DNA from: UBA10649 sp964391765
Lineage (GTDB): Bacteria; Actinomycetota; Actinomycetes; S36-B12
Length of the DNA: 17,971 nt
Direction: 5' to 3'
Assembly (NCBI GenBank): GCA_964391765.1
Contig: CAYMNG010000053.1
Coordinates: 1-17,971 of the forward strand
Made by a program: the position numbers and the translations under genes
Notes under the pieces: model-generated
The model's database searches: none
Told to the model about the DNA's origin: nothing
What the model saw: the letters and a program-made list of their open reading frames with translations, nothing else
Shown here: piece after piece, positions 13,476 to 17,971 of the stretch
Numbering within the stretch: the stretch's first letter is position 1
How the letters are laid out: each line of letters begins with the position of its first letter

Positions 13476-14036
13476 ATGAGCACGAGCACCGCGACCGGGC
13501 TGGCCACCGCCGCCGGCACCTGGGTCATCGACACCGCCCACACCACCATCGGCTTCAGCGCCCGGCACGCGATGGTCGCCAAGGTGCGCGGGTCGTTCGC
13601 GGACTTCGCCGGCACCTTCACCATCGACGCCGACGACGTCGCCGCGTCGTCGGCCCAGGTGACGATCCAGGCCGCGAGCATCGACACCAAGACCGCCGAC
13701 CGCGACGCCCACCTGCGTTCGGCCGACTTCCTGGACGTCGAGAAGTTCCCGACGATCACCTTCACCTCGACCAACGCCACCGCCGACGGCACCGACGTCG
13801 TTCTCACCGGCGACCTGACGATCCACGGTGTGACCAAGCCGGTCGCGATCCGGTTCGAGCTCGTCGGCGTGAGCCAGGACCCGTGGGGCAACACGAAGGT
13901 CGGCTTCGAGGGCAGCACGAAGATCAGCCGCAAGGAGTTCGGCCTGGTCTGGAACGCCGCACTGGAGACCGGTGGCGTCCTCGTCAGCGACGAGATCAAG
14001 ATCGACCTCGACGTCGAGGCCGGCAAGCAGGCCTGA
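13476..14036 (+). CDS. YceI-family lipid-binding protein
   Basis: 186-residue protein of the YceI family, a lipocalin-like beta barrel known in other bacteria to bind polyisoprenoid lipids. Family marks: GTWVIDTAHTTIGFSARH at the start, VRGSFADFAGTF, DAHLRSADFLDVEKFPTITFTS, LTIHGVTKPV, and the end motif ISRKEFGLVWNAALETGGVLVSDEIKIDLD. There is no signal peptide, so it is probably cytoplasmic, unlike the periplasmic E. coli protein. Start ATG 13476 has GAGGAG about 5 nt upstream. It has its own strong AT-rich promoter and probable operator, suggesting induction by a signal (peroxide or redox sensing is typical of MarR/OhrR control, but this is inference). A terminator-like hairpin follows. Confidence 0.93.
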   Translation: MSTSTATGLATAAGTWVIDTAHTTIGFSARHAMVAKVRGSFADFAGTFTIDADDVAASSAQVTIQAASIDTKTADRDAHLRSADFLDVEKFPTITFTSTNATADGTDVVLTGDLTIHGVTKPVAIRFELVGVSQDPWGNTKVGFEGSTKISRKEFGLVWNAALETGGVLVSDEIKIDLDVEAGKQA

Positions 14037-14051
14037 CCGCGCACAGCGACA

Positions 14052-14089
14052 GCGCCCCGCGATCGGCCACCGAGTCGATCGCGGGGCGC
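14052..14089. terminator. Hairpin between yceI and dapE, bidirectional terminator
   Basis: Perfect 14-nt arms (GCGCCCCGCGATCG at 14052-14065, complement at 14076-14089) around a 10-nt loop, 16 nt after the YceI stop and about 65 nt from the stop of convergent dapE. No U-tract follows in either direction. Confidence 0.75.
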
Positions 14090-14155
14090 GGCCGCGTCCG
14101 GCGCTGGTCGCGGACCGCTGGCCGGTACCGGCGCGAGCGCGGGCGCAACCGTCGG

Positions 14156-15217
14156 CTACGGCGCCGTCAGCCAGGAGCGCAGCATGTCCTCGCAGTCGCG
14201 CAGCTGTCCGAGCGGGACGTACTCGCCCGCACTGTGCGCCAGCGAGGGGTCACCGGGCCCGAAGTTGAGCGCGGGCACGCCGAGCGCGGCGAACCGGGCC
14301 ACGTCGGTCCAGCCGAACTTCGGTCGCGGCTGCGCGCCGACAACACGCACGAAGTCGGCCGCCGCCGGCCGATCCAGGCCCGGTCGCGCGGCCGGCGCGC
14401 TGTCGACGACGGTGACGTCGTATCCGGCGAACACCTCGCGGACGTGGTCGGCGGCCTGCGCCTCGGTACGGTCCGGCGCGAACCGGTGGTTGACCGTGAC
14501 GACGCACTCGTCCGGGATGACGTTGCCCGCGACGCCGCCGGAGATCAGCACCGCCGACAGCCCCTCGCGGTACTCCAGGCCGTCCACGACCGGTCGGCGC
14601 GACTGGTAGTCACGCAGCAGCCGCAGCACCGGGCCGGCCGCGTGGATCGCGTTGTCCCCCATCCACGGCCGAGCACTGTGCGCCCGTCGCCCGGTCAGCC
14701 GGACGTCGACCCGCAGCGTGCCCTGGCACCCCGCCTCGATGCCGCCGTTCGAGGGCTCCATGAGGATCGCCAGGTCCGCGGCCAGCACCTGCGGACGTTC
14801 GCGCGCCAGCCGCGCCAGGCCGTTCCGAGCTGCCTCGACCTCCTCGCACTCGTAGAAGACGTACGTCACGTCGCGGACCGGTTCGGCGAGGGCGGCCGCG
14901 AGCCGCAGCGCGATCGCGATGCTGCCCTTCATGTCGCACGCGCCCAGCCCGTACAACCGGTCGCCGTCGATCCGGTGCGGGAGGTTGCCGGCCGCGGGCA
15001 CGGTGTCCAGGTGCCCGCCGATCACGACCCGCTCGGCCCGGCCCGCGTCGGTCCGGGCGACGACGGTGTTGCCGATCCGCTCGACCTGCAGGTGCGCCGC
15101 GTCGGCGAGGGCCGCCTGCACGGCGTCGGCGAGGGCCGCCTCGTCCCCGGACTCGCTGGGCACGTCGATCACCTGTGCGGCGAGGGAGACGACGTCGGAG
15201 GTCAGGTCGAGGGTCAT
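14156..15217 (-). CDS. dapE: Succinyl-diaminopimelate desuccinylase
   Basis: Di-zinc M20 hydrolase that converts N-succinyl-LL-diaminopimelate to LL-diaminopimelate and succinate, for lysine and peptidoglycan synthesis. 353 residues, normal for the actinobacterial type. Metal and catalytic residues: His69 (GGHLDTVPA), Asp95 (YGLGACDMKG), Glu125/Glu126 (YECEEVEA), ILMEPSNGGIEAGCQGTL, and the C-terminal His in GDPSLAHSAGEYVPL. The dimer-domain GRRAHSARPWMGDNAIHAA is present. Listed from ATG 15217, but a GTG two codons upstream (15223) lies exactly 6 nt after a minus-strand TACCGT box, so a leaderless start there is plausible. It is divergent from dapD, which acts two steps earlier in the same pathway. 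Confidence 0.95.
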   Translation of the reverse strand: MTLDLTSDVVSLAAQVIDVPSESGDEAALADAVQAALADAAHLQVERIGNTVVARTDAGRAERVVIGGHLDTVPAAGNLPHRIDGDRLYGLGACDMKGSIAIALRLAAALAEPVRDVTYVFYECEEVEAARNGLARLARERPQVLAADLAILMEPSNGGIEAGCQGTLRVDVRLTGRRAHSARPWMGDNAIHAAGPVLRLLRDYQSRRPVVDGLEYREGLSAVLISGGVAGNVIPDECVVTVNHRFAPDRTEAQAADHVREVFAGYDVTVVDSAPAARPGLDRPAAADFVRVVGAQPRPKFGWTDVARFAALGVPALNFGPGDPSLAHSAGEYVPLGQLRDCEDMLRSWLTAP

Positions 15218-15228
15218 CGGCACGTCGA

Positions 15229-15235
15229 TACGGTA
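15229..15235. promoter_or_regulatory. Symmetric shared -10 element for dapE and dapD
   Basis: TACGGTA reads as TACGGT on the plus strand and TACCGT on the minus strand, both fitting TANNNT. Plus: 6 nt then dapD ATG 15241. Minus: 6 nt then GTG 15223, in frame with dapE. Both genes could thus be transcribed as leaderless mRNAs from one overlapping element. Confidence 0.6.
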
Positions 15236-15240
15236 GCGGC

Positions 15241-15990
15241 ATGACGAACGTGGAGCGGCCGGCGGCCGCGAGCGGACTGGGCCTGGCCACCTACGCCGGC
15301 GACACCGTGCTCGACGTGTGGTACCCGGCGCCGGCCCTGGGGACCGACCCGCCAGACGTCGCCGACCTCGACGCGGGGATCGAGACGGACACCGCACGCG
15401 GGATCAGCGTCCGCTCGCTCGTGACGACGATCACCGACCTCGCCGAGCCGCCGGCGGACACCGCCGACGCCTACCTGCGCCTGCACCTGCTCTCGCACCG
15501 CCTCGTACGACCGCGCACGATCAACCTCGACGGCATCTTCGGGCTGCTGCCGATCGTCGCCTGGACCAGCGTCGGCCCGATCCCGGTCGACCGGGTCGGC
15601 CAGGCCCGGCTCACGCTGCGTCGGCGCGGCATCCAGTTGACCGTCCACGGTATCGACCGGTTCCCGCGGATGATCGACTACGTCGTTCCGGCCGGGGTGC
15701 GGATCGCCGATGCCGACCGCGTCCGGCTCGGCGCGCACCTGGCTCCCGGCACCGTCGTCATGCACGAAGGGTTCGTGAACTTCAACGCCGGCACCTTGGG
15801 CACCTCGATGGTCGAGGGCCGGATCTCCGCCGGCGTGGTCGTCGGCGACGGATCGGACATCGGCGGTGGGGCGTCGATCATGGGCACGTTGTCCGGCGGC
15901 GGCACCGAGCAGATCACGATCGGCGCCGGCTGCCTGATCGGCGCGAACGCCGGCGTCGGGGTGAGCCTGGGCGACGGGTGCTGTACGTGA
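15241..15990 (+). CDS. dapD: Tetrahydrodipicolinate N-succinyltransferase, N-terminal part (frameshifted)
   Basis: DapD transfers succinate from succinyl-CoA to tetrahydrodipicolinate, an early committed step to diaminopimelate. 249 residues remain in this frame: the actinobacterial N-terminal domain, then the left-handed beta-helix with its hexapeptide turns (IDYVVPAGVRIADADRVRLGAHLAPGTVVMHEGFVNFNAGTLGTSMVEGRIS, abbreviated here by its ends IDYVV and EGRIS). The frame breaks after VSLGDGC and stops at TGA 15988-15990. The rest of the protein continues from 15981 two bases out of phase. Family members read SLGDxCVVEAGLYVTAG here, so residues equivalent to CVVEAG are missing and 16 nt seem to be deleted. 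Either a sequencing/assembly error or a real inactivation; since DapD is normally essential, error or a second copy are both possible. Confidence 0.88.
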   Translation: MTNVERPAAASGLGLATYAGDTVLDVWYPAPALGTDPPDVADLDAGIETDTARGISVRSLVTTITDLAEPPADTADAYLRLHLLSHRLVRPRTINLDGIFGLLPIVAWTSVGPIPVDRVGQARLTLRRRGIQLTVHGIDRFPRMIDYVVPAGVRIADADRVRLGAHLAPGTVVMHEGFVNFNAGTLGTSMVEGRISAGVVVGDGSDIGGGASIMGTLSGGGTEQITIGAGCLIGANAGVGVSLGDGCCT

Positions 15991-16265
15991 CCGCCGGGTC
16001 GAAGGTGACGCTGCCGGACGGCGCCGTCGTCAAGGCCCGCGAACTGTCCGGCACGCCGGGGCTGCTCTTCCGGCGCAACTCGATCACCGGGGCCATCGAG
16101 GTCGTCCCCCGCGCCGGCGACGACGCCGGCGACGACGGCGGTGGCGCCGGCTCCTCGGCCACCGCCTCAGCCAACTCCGCAGCCACCTCCGCGGCCAGCT
16201 CCTCGGCCAGCTCCTCGGCCAGCTCCTGGACCGGCCTCAACGCCGCCCTCCACGCCACCGACTAG
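15981..16265 (+). pseudogene. dapD: Displaced C-terminal part of dapD
   Basis: Reads LYVTAGSKVTLPDGAVVK, then ARELSGTPGLLFRRNSITGAIEVVPRAG, the usual DapD C-terminal domain, but out of frame with the first part. It ends with TGLNAALHATD, like the normal family terminus. Between these lies an unusual tail of about 35 residues rich in Asp, Gly, Ser and Ala, not expected in the family. It has no start codon or ribosome binding site of its own, so it would be made only if the frameshift is an error or is bypassed. Confidence 0.85.
16196..16231 (+). repeat. 12-bp tandem repeat in the dapD tail
   Basis: CAGCTCCTCGGC occurs in three adjacent near-identical units encoding SSAS-type residues, part of the low-complexity tail of DapD. 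Such a repeat can vary in number by slippage, in steps that keep the frame. Confidence 0.6.
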
Positions 16266-16269
16266 CGCC

Positions 16270-16301
16270 CCCTCCCGTTTGTCCCGCTTTGCGGGACGCG
16301 C
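16270..16301 (+). repeat. Left 32-bp inverted repeat of cassette
   Basis: Contains TTTGTCCCGCTTTGCGGGAC (16278-16297), in which GTCCCGC and GCGGGAC form a 7-bp hairpin with a TTT loop. It is the inverted match of 17460-17491, with mismatches at two positions only. Weaker similarity seems to continue about 10 bp inward. Confidence 0.85.
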
Positions 16302-16394
16302 AGGCACCTCGGGTCGGGATTCGGCGCCCACCTGCCCGGGCGTCCCTGTGGACGACGGATGCGGGCCGTCGGGGCCGTGCGCCAACGTGCGCAC

Positions 16395-17399
16395 ATGCCA
16401 CCGAGCCGCGCCGTTACTGCCCGCCTGGCGATCGTCCGAGAGCGCGTACGCGAACGCGCCACTTCGCTCGGTGGCGTGTTCCGACGTGTCGACCTCCGGG
16501 AATGGGGCGAGAGCGAGAACGACCTCGACGCGATGCTGCGCCGTGGCTGGTGGACTCGGCTGCACCGCCGGGTCTACGTCGACACCGACCTGCTTGCCCA
16601 CGCGGACTCCACCGCCAGACACCTGCTCGGCTGCGCCGCCAGCGTCATCGCCGTGGACTGCCCGGCGTTCGCCTACGCGGCGACGGGTGCGGCTGTGCAC
16701 GAACTCGCCCTACCAGCCGGCCGTCTCGACCGCGTCCGGCTCATTCGCCCGCCCGGGCACGACCCGCGCGCACTTCGCCGGCGACTGTCGAATCCGACCC
16801 ACCTGGCGCCCGTGGAGATCCACACCCACGCGCTGCGGCCGGGGGACACGTTGACACTACGCGGAATCCCCACCGTGAACCGGGCCATCGCAGCCGTCAC
16901 AGCGGCCGCTGCGTGCGACCGCGACTGGGCGACCGCCGTTCTGGACTCGGCGGCCTGGCGAGGTGCCGTCCCGCTTGAGGAACTGTTCCGAACGTGCGAG
17001 GAGTACGGCGCGATCCGCGGAATCGGCGTCGTGCGAGCCGCCCTGCCCGACGTCCGCGCGGGCGCGCAGTCCCCGCTGGAGACGTTCTCCCGACTCCGAC
17101 TCGTCCGCGCCGGACTGGCGGAGCCGCGGCTGCAGGTGCCGCTGTACGACACCGAGGGTCTGATCGGATACGTCGACGCCCTCTTCGACGAACTCGGGGT
17201 CGTCGGTGAGGCCGACGGCAAGATCAAGTACGGCGCGGATCCGGCGACGATCGTCGCCGAGAAGCGGCGCGAGGACCGGATCCGGGCCCTGGGCTACGCG
17301 GTCGTTCGCTGGACGTGGGACGAGGTCATGCGCACGCCCGGTCTGGTGGCCACTCGGATCCTCGACGCCTCGCGATGGTCGGCTCGACGTACTGGCTGA
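16395..17399 (+). CDS. AbiEi-like winged-helix / PD-(D/E)XK (DUF559-like) protein
   Basis: 334 residues from ATG 16395. The N-terminal 60 residues look like the AbiEi antitoxin winged helix (RATSLGGVFRRVDLREWG, then LRRGWWTRLHRRVYVDTD). The middle (about 65-210) resembles the AbiEi second domain. The C-terminal 100 residues look like a Vsr/DUF559-type nuclease fold: SPLETFSRLRLVRAGL, then YVDALFD (Asp261), GEADGKIKY (Glu272, Lys276), and a final RIRALGYAVVRWTWDEVM. These match the D...ExK layout of PD-(D/E)XK enzymes. No toxin partner (AbiEii) lies beside it, so it is not a standard AbiE pair. The start is uncertain: ATG 16359 is in frame and neither has a clear ribosome binding site. It sits alone between inverted repeats, unlike its housekeeping neighbours. 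Confidence 0.8.
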   Translation: MPPSRAVTARLAIVRERVRERATSLGGVFRRVDLREWGESENDLDAMLRRGWWTRLHRRVYVDTDLLAHADSTARHLLGCAASVIAVDCPAFAYAATGAAVHELALPAGRLDRVRLIRPPGHDPRALRRRLSNPTHLAPVEIHTHALRPGDTLTLRGIPTVNRAIAAVTAAAACDRDWATAVLDSAAWRGAVPLEELFRTCEEYGAIRGIGVVRAALPDVRAGAQSPLETFSRLRLVRAGLAEPRLQVPLYDTEGLIGYVDALFDELGVVGEADGKIKYGADPATIVAEKRREDRIRALGYAVVRWTWDEVMRTPGLVATRILDASRWSARRTG

Positions 17400-17459
17400 T
17401 TCGCGCCGACGACTGGGACCAGCAGGCACCTGGAGGCGTGTTGCAACGCCGAGACGCCC

Positions 17460-17491
17460 GCGCGTCCCACAAAGCGGGACAAACGGCAGGG
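17460..17491 (-). repeat. Right 32-bp inverted repeat of cassette
   Basis: Inverted copy of 16270-16301. On the minus strand it reads GTTTGTCCCGCTTTGTGGGA followed by CGCGC; the two differences are one base in the hairpin stem (leaving a G-U pair in minus-strand RNA) and one in the outer flank. It abuts the citrate synthase stop codon at 17492. Confidence 0.85.
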
Positions 17492-17971
17492 TCAGGGGCG
17501 GGCGTCGACGGGGGTGTAGTCGCGCAGGGGTTCGCCGACGTAGACCTGCCGCGGGCGGCCGATCTTGGTGTCCGGGTCCGCGATCATCTCGCGCCACTGC
17601 GCGATCCACCCCGGCAGCCGGCCGAGCGCGAACAGCACCGTGAACATCTGCGTCGGGAAGCCCATCGCCTTGTAGATCAGGCCGGTGTAGAAGTCCACGT
17701 TCGGGTACAGCTTGCGGGAGACGAAGAAGTCGTCGGACAGGGCGACCTCCTCCAGCCGCAGCGCGATGTCCAGCAGCGGATCGTGCACGCCCAAGGACTC
17801 GAACACGTCGTACGCCGTCTGCTTCACGATCGCCGCCCGCGGGTCGTAGTTCTTGTACACCCGGTGGCCGAAGCCCATGAGCTTGATGCCGTCCTGACGA
17901 TCCTTGACCTGCCGGATGAACGTGTTGACGCCACCGCCTTGGGCGTGGATCAGTTCCAGCATCTCCATGAC
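17492..17971 (-). CDS. gltA: Citrate synthase, C-terminal part (5' end outside window)
   Basis: Condenses acetyl-CoA and oxaloacetate to citrate, first step of the TCA cycle. The frame is open to the right edge, giving about 159 residues of an enzyme of roughly 430. The C-terminal catalytic segment is clear: the signature GFGHRVYKNYDPRA with the catalytic His, LYPNVDFYTGLIYKAMGFP with the catalytic Asp, and ALGRLPGWIAQWREMI, then the end KIGRPRQVYVGEPLRDY. The GltA-type (hexameric, type II) is favoured by the ending RPRQVYVG. It is convergent with dapD, with the inverted-repeat cassette filling the space between them; the right repeat ends one base before its stop codon. Confidence 0.95.
   Translation of the reverse strand, partial: VMEMLELIHAQGGGVNTFIRQVKDRQDGIKLMGFGHRVYKNYDPRAAIVKQTAYDVFESLGVHDPLLDIALRLEEVALSDDFFVSRKLYPNVDFYTGLIYKAMGFPTQMFTVLFALGRLPGWIAQWREMIADPDTKIGRPRQVYVGEPLRDYTPVDARP

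Larger units (their letters stand above)
16270..17491 (+). mobile_element. Single-gene cassette bounded by 32-bp inverted repeats
   Basis: About 1.2 kb, starting 4 nt after the dapD stop and ending at the base before the citrate synthase stop codon. The ends are inverted copies matching at 30 of 32 positions. It holds one gene (AbiEi-like plus nuclease-like domain) and no transposase. No target duplication is evident. The form suggests a non-autonomous mobile or selfish cassette inserted between two convergent housekeeping genes; mobility itself is inference. Confidence 0.55.

Noticed and set aside
15976..15990. Programmed ribosomal frameshift in dapD
   Set aside because: No slippery heptamer or clear downstream pseudoknot, and residues are missing as well as the frame shifted, which favours deletion or sequence error.
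15914..16258. Minus-strand frame with ELAEELAEEL repeats
   Set aside because: Antisense of the repetitive dapD tail; the repeat pattern is a by-product of the 12-bp unit.
16270..17491. Insertion sequence or complete AbiE toxin-antitoxin pair
   Set aside because: No transposase motif and no AbiEii-type nucleotidyltransferase gene is present; only the AbiEi-like protein is encoded.
16262..17500. Target-site duplication around the inverted-repeat cassette
   Set aside because: The bases outside the repeats (dapD stop side and citrate synthase stop side) show no direct repeat that I can see.
1..17971. CRISPR array, rRNA or tRNA genes
   Set aside because: No regularly spaced repeats and no recognisable structural RNA sequence were seen on either strand.

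Overview
This window is a very GC-rich, gene-dense stretch whose third codon positions are almost all G or C. The gene content points to an actinobacterium: a fused isobutyryl-CoA mutase, an HtrA/TatB pair, Mrp, a DUF3117 micro-protein, a small DivIVA-like membrane protein, and actinobacterial-type DapD/DapE. From memory, many of these genes also cluster in the Mycobacterium tuberculosis Rv1201c-Rv1232c region. Here they are reordered, and sigE/rseA are absent beside htrA. A 10-N assembly gap shows that this is draft sequence. Both ends cut through genes: icmF on the left and citrate synthase on the right.

Layout. (1) 3-4481, plus strand: icmF (N-terminus missing), a MarR regulator and a 3-hydroxybutyryl-CoA dehydrogenase, probably one operon for C4 acyl-CoA metabolism. 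(2) 4511-5437, minus: an EamA-type exporter. (3) 5476-8453, plus: a soluble PRC-barrel/MgtE_N/CBS protein, a DUF1003 membrane protein and Mrp. The first and third have leaderless-type -10 boxes just upstream of their start codons. (4) 8440-11966, minus: htrA, tatB, then ACMSD, a RidA-type 2-aminomuconate deaminase and 3-hydroxyanthranilate dioxygenase. This joins three steps of 3-hydroxyanthranilate ring-cleavage catabolism to the tail of an htrA-tatB unit by 4-bp stop/start overlaps. (5) 12097-13359: an O-methyltransferase, DUF3117 and the DivIVA-like protein, with a 44-bp perfect palindrome after the methyltransferase. (6) 13401-14036: a YceI-family gene behind an AT-rich promoter/operator. 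(7) 14156-16265: divergent dapE and dapD sharing a symmetric -10 element. dapD carries an apparent 16-nt deletion and frameshift in its left-handed beta-helix domain. (8) 16270-17491: a single-gene cassette, encoding an AbiEi-like winged helix plus a PD-(D/E)XK nuclease-like domain. It is bounded by 32-bp inverted repeats that match at 30 positions and wedged between the 3' ends of dapD and citrate synthase. (9) 17492-17971, minus: the C-terminal part of citrate synthase.

The strongest candidates for something undescribed are the inverted-repeat-bounded cassette at 16270-17491, the catabolic genes coupled to tatB, and the symmetric dapE/dapD promoter. No rRNA, tRNA or CRISPR array was seen, and no stretch longer than about 130 bp lacks a gene.
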